Assembly (NCBI GenBank): GCA_949358305.1
Contig: CASHSZ010000125.1
Span: 1 to 47,500, forward strand
DNA: 47,500 bases
Source: Strigamia acuminata
Taxonomy: Eukaryota; Arthropoda; Chilopoda; Geophilomorpha; Linotaeniidae
Reading direction: 5' to 3'
Shown: positions 10,558 to 20,920 of the stretch, one piece after another
Numbering within the stretch: position 1 is the first letter of the stretch
Layout of the letters: every line of letters starts with the position of its first letter
Notes under the pieces: model-generated
Database searches by the model: none
Seen by the model: only the letters and a program-made list of their open reading frames with translations
What the model was told of the DNA's origin: nothing
Made by a program: the position numbers and the translations under genes

Positions 10558-11110
10558 TGTAGCTGTGTGGCGCAAAAATATCGCCGAAATAGGCGATAGG
10601 AAGCGTAAAACTGAGTCAAACGCACTTCTAAGTGCGGACAAATGCGCGTGATGCGCGTACGCGAGTTTGAGCGGACTTACGATCAAATTCGCGTGCACTA
10701 CACTTATAGAAACGTGTAGTGCCGAACTAAATACAATAGTTAACCAAAAATATAACATTTATTAAGAGAAAACTTACATAATGGGTCCAGAATCACTGGA
10801 CAAACACAAGGAAACACACTACCCGTGTGAGCGGCCATTTGTAATGTGCCAGAGACATCTGGTGGCCGAAAATAGAAACAATAAGTAGAAATACACACAG
10901 AATAGAGGATGCATGATGCCAGATGGATAAGACACATCTAAAAGGCATCATGCATTCCCTTTACATAGAAACTAAGGAAAAACATAAGAAACAATACTAA
11001 ATTACCCCGAATAAGAAAAGATAACCGATGGATAATAAAATAAACATTTCAAAGTCATTTCACATCGAAAAACGATTTAAATAACTCAAAAGTGGTTCCA
11101 AAGTCTAACA
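10558..11110 (-). repeat. 5' LTR of copia element
   Basis: Direct repeat of 4633-5185, same length (553 bp), ending at the AAAAG duplication (11111-11115). As the upstream LTR it should carry the promoter for the minus-strand transcript. I did not identify a certain TATA box. Confidence 0.95.
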
Positions 11111-11115
11111 AAAAG
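11111..11115. repeat. Target-site duplication AAAAG, right of copia element
   Basis: Second copy of the 5-bp duplication described at 4628-4632. Confidence 0.93.
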
Positions 11116-14096
11116 TCGGTGCAAGTTTTGCACGCAACAAACGTCCGATGTGACAGTGCCCATGCGGGTTGGACGTGCATGTGGGCGCGTGTGGGCGCTC
11201 GATTTACCGGCCCGTTGGACGAGTTAAACCAAAATTTCCCAATATCTTGCATAAATTTAAAGAAGATTTGACAGATTTCCAGATTTTAAGCGATGTTTTA
11301 CATAAGTCCGTCCCATTGCTGAAATTCCGTGAAAATTTGTCAAAAATTGACAAAAGTCTGTGCAAATTTAGTCAGAAATAGGAAACAAAAAATTTAAAAT
11401 TCGTCCAACGCGCCAGTAAATCGAGCGCGCCCATGGACAGTGCGCCGGCGGGAGCCCCGGCCGTCCTCTCTCTCTCTCTCTCTCGGCCGCCAAGGCTCGC
11501 CCCTCCGCCCGTCGGCGGGAGCCCCGACCGTCCCCCCTCTCTCTTTCGGCCGCCAAAGGATCGCCCCTCCGCTCGTCACAGATTTTTGTCAATATTTGAT
11601 GAATTTCAACAGATTTTCAGCAATATTTTACAGGACATTTCTGCTCTTTTGGATACATTTTCAAAGGTTTTATTGCTAAAATTCTGGGGAAATTTATCAA
11701 ATATTGACAAAAAATCGATGCAAGTTTTGTCAGAAATTGATAAAATCTTCTTAAACTCGTCCAACGCGCCGGCGAGTGCACATGCGGGGACAGTGGGCAC
11801 GTCCAGCCCGCGTGCACACTGTCAGATCGGGCGGTTTCGGGCACAGTTTGATCCGGGCAAATATCTAGCAAAACTTGCACCGATTTTTTGTCAATTTTAG
11901 ACAAATTTCAGCGATATTTTACGAGACATTTCTGCTCGATTGGACACATTTCCAGGGGTTTTTTGTAAAACATTGATAAAATTCCGTGGAAATTTATCAA
12001 ATATTGGCAAAATTCGGTGCTAATTTTGTCAAAAATTAGGAAAAAAAAAATTTTCAAAACTTGTCCAACGTGCCGGTAAATCGAGCGCCCACATGCCTAG
12101 ATAGTGCACGCCCAACCCGCCAAGGCTCGCCCCTCCGCCCGTCGGCGGGAGCCCCGGCCGTCCCCTCTCTCTCTCTTTCTCTCTCTCTCTCGGGCGCCCG
12201 GAGCTCGCCCCTCCGCCCGTCACCGACTTTTGACACAATTTTTGATGAAATTCAACGGAATTTTAGCAACGTTTTACAAAAAACCTGTGGAAATGTGTCC
12301 AACCGGGCAGAAATGTGTCGTAAAATGTTGCCGAAATTCTGTGAAAATTTGTCACAAATTGCCAAAAGTCGGTGCAAGTATTGCTAGATTTGGGCGCATC
12401 AAACTGTGCCGAGATCTGACAGTGTCCACGCGGTTTTGAAGCGCCCACTGTCGACGCACGTGGGCGCTCAATTTACCGGCGCGTTGGACGAGTTTTGAAA
12501 AAAGTTTTTTCCTAATTTCTGACAAAACTTGCACCGAATTTTGTCAATATGTGATAAATTTCCATGGATTTTAAGCAATGTTTTACAGAAGTCCGTCCCA
12601 TCGGGCAGAAATGTCTCGTAAAATGTCGCTGAAATTCTGTGGAAATTTGTTAAAAAATTCCCACAAGTCGGTGCAACTTTTGCACGCATCAAACTGTGCC
12701 CCGAGAGTCCACGCGTGTGCCCGATCTGACAGTGTCCACGCGGGTTGGACGTGCGCATGTGGGCGCGCGATTTACTGGCCTCCAACTCATCAATTAAAGC
12801 TCTCATGCAGCGCAACGAATCATCTGAAGAGCGCTAGTGAATTCAAAAAATGGCGACAGAAAAATTAAAAACACGTCTAATTTATTCGACTCAAGAACAC
12901 GAACTAAATTGTCCAGATACTAGTCTACAATAGAAAATGCGGGAGTGCAACAATTGAAATTGCACGCGCTCAAAACAATTAGCAAAATAAAATCATATAA
13001 AACATCGAGACTGACGTAACTAGAATCACACGATCGTCGACGAGAGTCCACGCATGTGCGTGCGCGATGTACTCGTGTGGCCACGTGTTAAACGTGGGCA
13101 CGACGCGCAAGAACCGTACACACCGAGTCAAGGAACCACTAAAAAGACAAAACGAATTAAACACATGTCTAATGCAAAAACAATTAACAATAAAACTGTG
13201 CCCGAAACCGCCCGATCTGACAATGTCCACGCGGGTTGGACGTGTAAAACATCGCTTAAAATCTGTGGAAATCAGTCAAATGTTCTTAAAAATCGGTGCA
13301 AGTTATGCAAAATATTGGGAAAATTTTGTTTAACTCGTCCAACGCGCCGGTAAATCGAGCGCCCACACGTGCCCACATGCGTGAACAGTGCACTCGCCCT
13401 CTCGCCCCGTCGGCGTAGGCGCCGGCCGTCCGCCCTCTCTCTCTCTCTCTCTCTTCCGCTCGGGAATCGCCCTTCCGCCCGTCACCGAATTTTGTCAATA
13501 TCTGATAAATTTCTACAGAATTGCAGCAACATTATACGGGATATTTCTGCCCTTTTGGATGGGGCTTCTGTAAAACATTGCTTAAAATCTGTGTAAATTT
13601 ATTAAATGTCGTTAAAAATCGTTGCAAGTTTTGTCAGATTTTGGAGAATTTTTTTAGAACTCGTCCAACGCGCCAGTAAATCACGCGCCCACGTGCGTGG
13701 ACAGTGCGCCCCGCGTGGACACTGTCAGGTCGGGCACACTCGTGGACTCTCGGGGCACACGGTTTGATGCGTCCAAAAAAATTGCACCGACTTTTGACAA
13801 TTTGTGATAAATTTCCAAGTAATTTCAGCAATATTTTGCGAGACATTTCTGCCCGATTGGATACATTTCCACAGGTTTTTGTAAAACATTGCTAAAATTC
13901 GGTGGAAATCTATCAAATGTTGCCACAATTCGGTGCAAGTTTTGCGAGATTTGCTCGCATCAAACTGTGCCCGAAAATGCCCGACTTGACAGTGTCCACG
14001 CGGGTTGGACGCGCCCAGCACTGTCCAAGCACGTGGGCGCGTGTGGGCGCTCGATTTATCGGCGCGTTGGACTAGTTTTAAAAAAATTTTCCCAAT
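11116..14096. repeat. Array of palindromic P repeats and S spacers
   Basis: Alternation of two families. P is an imperfect palindrome of about 150 bp. Its left arm contains GACAAAACTTGCACCGAATTTTG-like sequence, its centre GTCCGTCC.ATCGGGCAGAAATG, and its right arm reverse-complements the left. P units lie near 11220-11370, 11580-11750, 11870-12035, 12230-12385, 12510-12680, 13255-13330, 13485-13650 and 13780-13945. S spacers of about 75-110 bp contain GACAGTGTCCACGCGGGTTGG and GCTCGATTTACCGGCGCGTTGG in either orientation. Some S units carry short CT-runs (about 11466-11484, 12165-12191, 13435-13454). No coding sequence is credible here. Confidence 0.8.
12780..13195. other. Unique insertion inside the P/S array, no gene recognised
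   Basis: AT-richer stretch with no copy elsewhere in the window, interrupting an S unit. The S sequence stops near 12779 and resumes near 13196. It contains loosely similar AATTAAAAACACG and AATTAAACACATG phrases, perhaps remnants of an old element. No terminal repeats or coding frame are clear. Confidence 0.4.
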
Positions 14097-15432
14097 TTCT
14101 GACAAAATTCGCACCGAATTTTTGCAATTTTTGATAAATTAACACAGAATTTCAGCAATGTTTTAAACAAGTCCGTCCAATCGGGCAGAAATGTCTCGTA
14201 AAATGTTGCTGAAATTCCGTGAAAATCTGTCAAAAATTGACAAAAGTTGGTGACCGACCCGCGGCGCGTCACGGCGCGGTCGGAGGACGGCCCTCGTCCC
14301 CAAAAACCACACTCCGGGTCACGTGGTCTCGCACTCGACTTTTTCAGTTTTCCCGTTTTCGGCCCGTTACGGCCAAGGACCGTAACGGGTCGAAAACGGG
14401 CCGCAACGGGTCGAAAACGGCCGCAACGGGTCGAAAACGGCCCGCACGGGCCGTTAACGGGCCGCCGACGGTCCCGTCACGATCCCGTAACGGCTCGCAC
14501 GGGCCGTTAACGGGCCGCCGACGGTCCCGTCACGATCCCGTAACGGCTCGCACGGGCCGTTAACGGGCCGCCGACGGTCCCGTCACGATCCCGTAACGGC
14601 TCGCACGGGCCGTTAACGGGCCGCCGACGGTCCCGTCACGATCCCGTAACGGCCCGTACGACCTCATGCGGGCCGTTAACGGGCCGTTAACGGGCCGTTA
14701 ACGGCCCGTTAACGGCGTAAAACCAAAAACAGGATTCGAGATTAATGTCTATGAATGTTGTACGCGTTTTCACGTACGTGTTGTCGGTTGTTGATTTTTT
14801 CGATTTACACCGTCACGGCCCGTTAACGGCCCGTTAACGGCCCGTCAACGGCCCGTCAACGGCCCGTCAACGGCCCGCATGGGCCCGCACGGGCCGTTAA
14901 CGGGCCGCCGACGGTCCCGTCACGATCCCGTAACGGTCCGCACGGGCCGTTAACGGGCCGCCGACGGTCCCGTCACGATCCCGTAACGGCCCGTACAAGC
15001 CGTTAACGGGCCGCCGACGGTCCCGTCACGATCCCGTAACGGCCCGTCATGATCCCGTAACGGGAAAACTGAGAGAGTCGGGTGCGAGACCACGTGACCC
15101 GGAGTGTGGTTTTTGGGGGCGAGGGCCGTCCTTCGACCGCGCCGTGACGCGCCCCGGGTCGGATCAAGAGGCGACCCGGTCGGAAACCGAACCTCGGGGT
15201 TCCTCGAGGCGTGGTTTTTTGGGGACGGGGGGAGGGGGGGATCGGGTCGCGTGCTCCGACCGCGCCGCAACGCGCCGTGGGTCGGTCACCAACCTTTGTC
15301 AATATTTTATAAATTTCCACGGAATTTCAGCAATGTTTTACATAAGTCCGTCAAATCGGGCAGAAATATCCCGTACAATGTCGCTGCAATTCTGTGGAAA
15401 TTTATCAGATATTGACAAAATTCGGTGACGGG
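14097..15432. repeat. Satellite island II: P-Q-satellite-Q'-T'-P'
   Basis: Same module order as island I but without T on the left. P is at 14097-14253, Q at 14254-14358, satellite at 14359-15065 with a minus-oriented core at 14716-14809, Q' at 15066-15160, T' at 15161-15287 and P' at 15288-15432. From about 14655 rightward it is nearly identical to 33140 onward, so the segmental duplication starts inside this island. Confidence 0.8.
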
Positions 15433-15723
<291 letters not shown>

Positions 15724-16125
15724 TTGCGTCGAGGGGGTGCGTCTGCGCGACCACCGCCGCCGCCGCCGCCACCGACACCGAGTGAAAAGAAGAGCGAGGA
15801 GACGGCGCTGGAGGCGATGGTCGAGAAGATGATGGCGAGGACGGAGGCAAAATTGGAAGCGATGCTGGCGAGAACGGAGGAACGATTCGAGAACATGTTG
15901 GAGAGGGTGGAGAAGAAGTGGATGGGAGCGATGGCCGATGATACGGAGCCGGTGGACGACGAAGGCGACGACAAAGGGGCGACCGGTGGTAAAGGTGGCG
16001 AGGAGAGGACCGGCGGCGACGGCGGCGACGACGACGACGACAGCCACTCTTCGATTCTAATTATTCATTCATTCATTCATTCATTTATGTATTTATTTAT
16101 TTATTTATTTCCCCGTGGACCGTAA
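15724..16125 (+). CDS. Candidate terminal exon of a coiled-coil protein
   Basis: Open from the acceptor CGCTAG to a TAA at 16123-16125 (133 residues from the acceptor; first in-frame ATG 15817, giving 102). Order: a proline run, then a heptad-like region with EAKLEAML and ERFENMLERVEKK, then a Gly/Asp-rich stretch with KGATGG and EERTGG. The last part translates ATTC/ATTT microsatellite, so the true C-terminus may be ill-defined. The heptads and the KGATG...ERTGG phrases resemble the gene D exon at 27964-28345, suggesting a paralogue that lost its finger exons. AATAAA lies 57 bases after the stop. Upstream exons are not identified because repeats occupy the region. Function unknown. It could also be a decayed fragment. 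Confidence 0.45.
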   Translation: MRRGGASARPPPPPPPPTPSEKKSEETALEAMVEKMMARTEAKLEAMLARTEERFENMLERVEKKWMGAMADDTEPVDDEGDDKGATGGKGGEERTGGDGGDDDDDSHSSILIIHSFIHSFMYLFIYLFPRGP

Positions 16126-16181
16126 ACGAGTGGTTTACAATATTTTTTTTTTTTATTTTTTTTATATTTTTAAGACTGAAG

Positions 16182-16187
16182 AATAAA
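16182..16187 (+). promoter_or_regulatory. Candidate polyadenylation signal AATAAA
   Basis: AATAAA sits in AAGACTGAAGAATAAAGTCT, 57 bases downstream of the stop of the 15724 exon and before a T-rich and ATTT-repeat region. It supports that exon being terminal. Confidence 0.45.
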
Positions 16188-16195
16188 GTCTGATT

Positions 16196-16202
16196 ATTGT
16201 AT

Positions 16203-16241
<39 letters not shown>

Positions 16242-16416
16242 TACATTTGTACATTCAAAAGTTAAAAATAAAAATTTCAAAAATTACAAAATTACAAAAT
16301 TACAAAATTACAAAATTACAAAATTAACAAAAATTAACAAAAATTAACAAAAATTAAAAGAAAAGGAGAGAAGAGACGACGATGGTGGTGGTGGTGGTGG
16401 TGGTGGTGGTTTAGGT

Positions 16417-16447
<31 letters not shown>

Positions 16448-16450
16448 GCG
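16196..16450. repeat. Microsatellite cluster (ATTT, AAATTAC, TGG, GAC)
   Basis: Successive runs of ATTT (about 16199-16242), AAATTAC (about 16284-16325), AAATTAAC, TGG (about 16384-16410) and GAC/GGC triplets to about 16450. Frames through these runs are low-complexity and not genes. The rest of 16451-16863 has no recognised coding exon and may be the body of the element at 16864-16941. Confidence 0.85.
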
Positions 16451-16863
16451 ACTACATCACACAGTGGAGTTTCTGGCACGACGACGGAGCCTGCGCGCGC
16501 CCATCCCCACCGCAAGCGCGAAATCCAGTGACAAAATTTGGAAAATGCGACCACGGAGATTGGGCGAGTAGGTTTTCGCGCGCCCTCCCGACACACCGTG
16601 GAAATAAAAATAGAAACATGTAAACGAAAATAAAAAACGAGAATGAAAATAAAGATGAGAACGGTAAATGAAAATAAAAAAATAAAACGAAGAAATAAAA
16701 GGAGAGCCGAATCTTTCGACTCCCCCCCACCCTCCCGCAACCTCGCGGGAGAGTGTTCACCATCACTATCTGAAACGAAGAAGGGACCAAACTGAAACGG
16801 CACAATGTATGGCAATGTCAATGGAATGCGTGTTTGACAATACAGCTTTGCCAGAAACGAAAA

Positions 16864-16941
16864 CTCGCGGGAGCGGGATTCGAACCCTCGATCCACAACT
16901 CCGTACGGCAGGTAACTCTGCCCGCTCGGCCACCCGGGCCC
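16864..16941 (-). repeat. tRNA-like sequence with Pol III A and B boxes (probable SINE head)
   Basis: On the minus strand TGGCCGAGCGGGC (16920-16932) fits the A box and GGTTCGAATCC (16876-16886) fits the B box, at tRNA-like spacing. The T-arm has a mismatch, and no acceptor or anticodon stem closes convincingly. A tRNA-derived SINE head or decayed tRNA is therefore likelier than a working tRNA gene. The element body would extend toward lower coordinates. It is present once in each gene-region copy. Confidence 0.6.
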
Positions 16942-17141
16942 GGAGACAAAGCGTCGCTATTTTCGATGACGACGTTTGTCGTTATTACTAATCATTATCG
17001 GTTATTGATTATTAATCGTCGATTATTAATTAATTATTGATTATTAATTATTAGTTGTCAGTTATTGCCATTATTAGTGTCGTTTATTCATTAATCTTTT
17101 TCGCGTCACCGGTCGACCGACATGCTCTAGCGTCACATCTC

Positions 17142-17144
<3 letters not shown>

Positions 17145-17205
<61 letters not shown>

Positions 17206-17341
17206 TGTGAGTGAGTGCACTTTTCCCGACCACGCGACGTCTGCGTTTTGCGACCAACTTCGTTCGACGACCGACAGACATTTATCCATTCATACATACA
17301 TACATACATACATACATACATACATACATACATACATACAC
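17145..17341. repeat. GA and ATAC microsatellites upstream of gene A
   Basis: (GA)n at about 17145-17200 and (ATAC)n at about 17290-17340 flank the presumed promoter and first non-coding exon of gene A. The GA run is about 5 bp shorter in the second copy. Confidence 0.85.
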
Positions 17342-17347
17342 AACGTG

Positions 17348-17426
17348 GTAAGTTTCTCCAACGCTATTACCGCGACAACCATTTCGTTCTCGTCAGTCGG
17401 CGTCAACTTTTCGTTCCGTTTTTCAG
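17348..17426 (+). other. 5' UTR intron of gene A
   Basis: GTAAGT donor at 17348 and a TTTTTCAG acceptor ending at 17426, directly against the ATG of gene A. An intron ending within a few bases of the start codon is also seen for gene B (and probably C and D). Confidence 0.7.
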
Positions 17427-17594
17427 ATGGAACCGAACCGCGAACGAAACGAGGATCCGAGATGGCCGCCCATTCCCGTCGTCACGGTGAGCGCGTTTAT
17501 TTTCTTCGACGTGTCACGTCGCCCCGCTTAAAATTTTGCTTTCAGGTTGACATCACCGACGACGACGAAGAAGACGGCAATGGCGCTGTCGTTG

Positions 17595-17672
<78 letters not shown>

Positions 17673-18763
17673 ACAACGACGACGAAGACCTAACCGAGAT
17701 CGACGCCGCCATGTTGCGCGACGTTAAACGAGGAGTCAAACTCGAGGTCGAAGTGAGTAAAAATTTTCGCGTTGCCCCGCGTTACCCGGCGCAATATTTT
17801 TGTTCATTCGTTCGTTCCTTCGTTCTCTCTAGACTGGGGCGGTCGAATTCGAGCTGCCGTTCGAAAAGAAGGAAGGAGAGGAGGGGGAGGAAGAGCCGCC
17901 GTCGACCGCGCGGCTCCTGTGGGCGCTGGGAAACCAGCTGGGAGAGGAGCAACGACAACTGCGTCGAACCACGGACGACGAGTTGGAGAGGTTCAAGCGA
18001 GAGATGCGAAGACGGTTGGAGGCGAAGAAGAGAGAACTTGATGAGCGGTTGAGACTACAAGAGGTGTCCCACCAGCGCCAAATCCATTTGCGTCTCGAAC
18101 AGTTGGACCGAGAAAGCGCGGTCTATCGGCGGGCGTGGCGTCGACAGGAGCGGGAGCAACGAGAGCGGGAGCAGCGAGAGTGGGAGGGATTGGAGCGGGA
18201 GCGATTGGAGCTGGAGCAGTCGGAGCAGCAGTGGGAGCGGGAGCGAGAGCAGCAGTGGCAGCAGTGGCAGCAACAACAACGACGACCACTCGAGTCGGAG
18301 CCGGAGTCGGAGTCGGCTCATGACGTGGAGGTGGAGGACTTAAAAAAAAAGGCGTTGGATCTCGAGAAGCGCCCGAGACAAGAACACGTGAGTGTCTGTC
18401 TGTCTCTGTCTCTCTCTCTTTCCCCCCTTCCCATTTCACGGCGCACGGGGTCAAACTCGATTTCGATTAGACACCGTCCCACCCCGGCCAATTTATTTTC
18501 CATTTACTTTGTTTTATTTTACTTTACTTTACTTTACTTTACTTTACTTTACTTGTCCCCAGTTGAGTCACTCGCCGACCCGAGAGCCCGACGACCAACC
18601 GCCAGCCACCATTGTCGTTGCCGAAGGACCGACCGAAACCCGAGAGCGATCCGAGTCGGACGAGGCGATGGACGCGGCCACGGCCACGACGAGTGGGTAC
18701 CGCGAGCACCGGGCCATCGCTCCAACGCGCCCCGACGCGACCGATCGACCGGTGGACCAATAA
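17427..18763 (+). CDS. Gene A: polyalanine, acidic and coiled-coil protein, 4 coding exons
   Basis: Exons 17427-17486, 17546-17752, 17833-18387 and 18563-18763; every intron is GT-AG and phase 0 (59, 80 and 175 nt). The 340-residue product begins MEPNRERNEDPRWPPIPVVT, then has an acidic stretch, a polyalanine run of about 30 residues encoded by GCC repeats (about 17593-17671), and a second acidic part. A long Glu/Arg/Gln-rich coiled coil follows (for example ERFKREMRRRLEAKK and many EREQ/EQQW units), then a Pro/Thr/Ser-rich tail. No known domain, signal peptide or membrane segment is seen. The stop TAA overlaps an AATAAA signal (18759-18764). Exon joins keep one frame over 1023 bases, which strongly supports the model. 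Function unknown; a structural or nuclear scaffold role would be a guess. Confidence 0.85.
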
Positions 18764-18919
18764 ATTGATCGATTAATTAATTAGTTAATTCGTTCGTTTT
18801 TATTTATCCCTGTTTCATTTGTTTTCAATTCTTCTTCTTTTTTTTTTTTGTTTTTTTTTTTTTTTTTCCTCGTTGGCACCGACAATACGTCGTCATCGCC
18901 TTTGTTTTTGTTGTTGTTA

Positions 18920-18969
<50 letters not shown>

Positions 18970-19248
18970 TAATAAAAATGGAAAAATGAAATAAAATACA
19001 ATAAAATATAATAAAATAAAACGAAACAGAATTAATCGGCCAGTCGGCTGTCCAAAATTGACACGTGTTCGGTCGTGAAGACGTCGCGGATTGAGCGAAC
19101 ACACACAGTCGTCCGTCGAAGCGAGAAGGAAGAGGGCGATGTTGTCGTGGCGACCCACACACGCGCGTCCGCGTCAGTTTTGGGAAAACCGTCCGCCATG
19201 GCCTAGAAGAGACCGACGGATAAATGGGCGAATGAAACGCTCGTTTAA
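18764..19248. other. Intergenic, T-runs and AAT microsatellite; empty site of copia insertion
   Basis: T-rich tract (about 18836-18867) and (AAT)n (about 18925-18965), then mixed sequence. Around 19216-19230 the phrase GACCGACGGATAAATGGGCG is continuous. In the second copy the same phrase is split by the inverted-LTR element at 37763-40607, so this is the uninterrupted target site. No coding exon recognised. Confidence 0.75.
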
Positions 19249-19468
19249 CCTTGGGGTATGTGTGCGGATTTTGTCGGGGGCGAAAGGGTCCCGCTTTTTA
19301 ACATTACGGCGGCCTATACGTTGTTTCGTTGATCGCGACTGCGATGCGGAATTTGCGGATGTTGTTTTGGCCGAGTAGTTCGTGCGACCGAGCGCGTTTT
19401 GTTCGTTGCTTTTCGGTGTTCGGTGGGTTTTGTGACCGGTCAAGGGTTTCGCTAAAACGTGGTTTTTG
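19249..19468 (+). repeat. Dispersed repeat R, copy 2
   Basis: Same block as 2873-3092, here preceded by GCTCGTTTAA. Confidence 0.85.
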
Positions 19469-20095
19469 TGACGGGAGGGAGGGGGGGGATCGGGTCGCGT
19501 GCTCCGAAAGCGCCGCGACGCGCCGTGACTCTTGATCCGACTCGGGGCGCGTCACGGCGCGGTCGGAGGACGGCCCTCGCCCCCAAAAACCACACTCCGG
19601 GTCACGTGGTCTCGCACCCGACTCCCTCAGTTTTCCCGTTTTCAGCCCGTTACGGGATCATGACGGGCCGTTACGGGATCGTGACGGGACCGTCGGCGGC
19701 CCGTTAACGGGCCGTTAACGGCCCGCATGAGGTCGTACGGGCCGTCGGCGAGCCGAAGTCCGGGAACGAAGGCCGTTACGGGACCGTCACGGGACCGTCG
19801 GCGGCCCGTTAACGGCCCGTGCGAGCCGTTACGGGATCGTGACGGGACCGTCACGATCCCGTCAACGGCTTGTACGGGCCGTTAACGAGCCGCCAACGGG
19901 ACCGTCACGATCTCGTAACGGCCCGTACAAGCCGTTGACGGGATCGTGACGGGACCGTCACGATCCCGTAACGGCCCGCACGGTCCGTTAACGGGCCGCC
20001 GACGGTCCCGTCACGACCCCATCACGGCCCGTACAAGCCGTTGACGGGGTCGTGACGGGACCGTTACGGGACCGTCGGCGGGCCGTTACGGGCCA
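19469..20095. repeat. Short Q-satellite island upstream of gene B
   Basis: Shortened T, then Q (about 19545-19635), then CCGTTAACGG/GGGATCGTGACGGG satellite to about 20095. It has no 94-bp core and no inverted Q' on the right. It ends abruptly at GGGCCATATACGG, beside the gene B upstream region. Confidence 0.8.
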
Positions 20096-20205
20096 TATAC
20101 GGTATTTTTGCGGAGTCGCGGTCGCGCGAGATTCGTCGCGGTAAAAGCGAATTCATTTACGGTCTCGGCTACCACTCGAAGTCGACGGCCTCGACTCGCG
20201 CGGCC

Positions 20206-20395
20206 ACGAAATGGTTTGCGAGCTCGACACCAGATGTCACGACAAACGCGCACGTTGGTCCGACAGCGTATATCGCGCGAGTGTTTCATTTTCCTCCCGG
20301 TTTTCATCGGCACTTCGTCTCCGTTGGTAAGTTTGGTGTTTTGTGTGGTTTCTCTCTCCAATTTATTTTCAATTCTCTACTCGTCTCCCACACAG
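20206..20395 (+). promoter_or_regulatory. Gene B upstream block and 5' UTR intron, shared with gene C
   Basis: CGAAATGGTTTGCGAGCTCG and CACCAGATGTCACGACAA (about 20206-20253) recur with few changes upstream of gene C at 22541-22580. A 5' UTR intron runs from GTAAGT at 20327 to CACACAG ending at 20395, 7 bases before the ATG. The intron also aligns with that of gene C. The shared block may be promoter or transcribed leader; which one is not shown by the sequence. Confidence 0.5.
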
Positions 20396-20402
20396 AAGAA
20401 AG

Positions 20403-20920
20403 ATGGAAGGAGCGCAGCATGCAGAGGGCGACAAGTCACATTACTGCGCTTTGTGCTGCGGTAAATACCCCGACAGTAAGAAACAAACATCCATTTATTT
20501 ACTTATCAGTTGTTCAATTTATTTATTTATTTATTTTTTAATTATGTATATTTTATTTGATTTTAATTTTTTCTCGTTTCAGAACCGAACGGTGTTTTCT
20601 GTAAAGATGCCTTTCGTCACTGGCGACGGTACCATAACATCGGCGGAGATGCGGACGATTCCACCCGAGGGCTGCTACGAATCCATTCGCGCGACCCCGT
20701 TCGTTTGGCATTGGTGAGCTTTTAGTTTCTTCGCCGAGTTAACTAGTCAACTAATTTATTTTTTTTTATTTTTTATTTTTTTTTCAAGGCACTGAGACGG
20801 GTGTACCGACACAACGACGGACGCTGTCCGTTTTGCGCGGAAACACCCTTTTTCGAGGATCTCTCTACCCATTGGGTGGAAGCGCATAGATTTCAAGCAC
20901 CGACCGCCCACCAGGGATGA
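20403..20920 (+). CDS. Gene B: small paired C2H2-like zinc-finger protein, 3 exons
   Basis: Exons 20403-20475, 20583-20713 and 20789-20920; 111 residues. Finger 1 is YCALC then 18 residues then HWRRYH; its intron falls inside the finger after the PD pair (phase 1). A linker follows with RGLLRIHSRDP, then a phase 0 intron, then finger 2, CPFC then 11 residues then HWVEAH. Both fingers keep a Trp right after the first His. The protein is almost nothing but this module. Gene C is a close paralogue and gene D ends in the same module. The fingers suggest zinc binding and perhaps nucleic-acid or protein contact, but I recognise no named family. The start is the first ATG after the 5' UTR intron. 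Confidence 0.85.

Larger units (their letters stand above)
4633..11110 (-). mobile_element. Ty1/copia LTR retrotransposon, complete by structure, minus strand
   Basis: Element of 6478 bp with two LTRs of equal length (553 bp), TG...CA ends on the coding strand, an AAAAG target duplication, a primer-binding site, a polypurine tract and one long pol frame. The two LTRs read the same wherever I compared them, implying a recent insertion. The domain order protease, integrase, reverse transcriptase, RNase H is the copia (Pseudoviridae) order. The oddity is the 5' end. Only a short stretch with a zinc knuckle precedes protease, and the usual Gag amino-terminal region is not recognisable in the 0.88-kb leader. 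It inserted into the P' arm of satellite island I. Confidence 0.95.

Noticed and set aside
11368-14563. Numerous 60-170 residue frames in the P/S repeat array
   Set aside because: Equivalent frames recur in each repeat unit with stops and frameshifts; no known domain and no consistent codon bias.
16411-16896. A 161-residue minus-strand frame starting MDRGFESR
   Set aside because: It starts inside the tRNA-like sequence and continues through AT-rich non-coding DNA; such peptides are common artefacts of tRNA/SINE DNA.
16864-16941. A functional tRNA gene
   Set aside because: A and B boxes are good, but the T-stem has a mismatch and no acceptor or anticodon stem closes properly.
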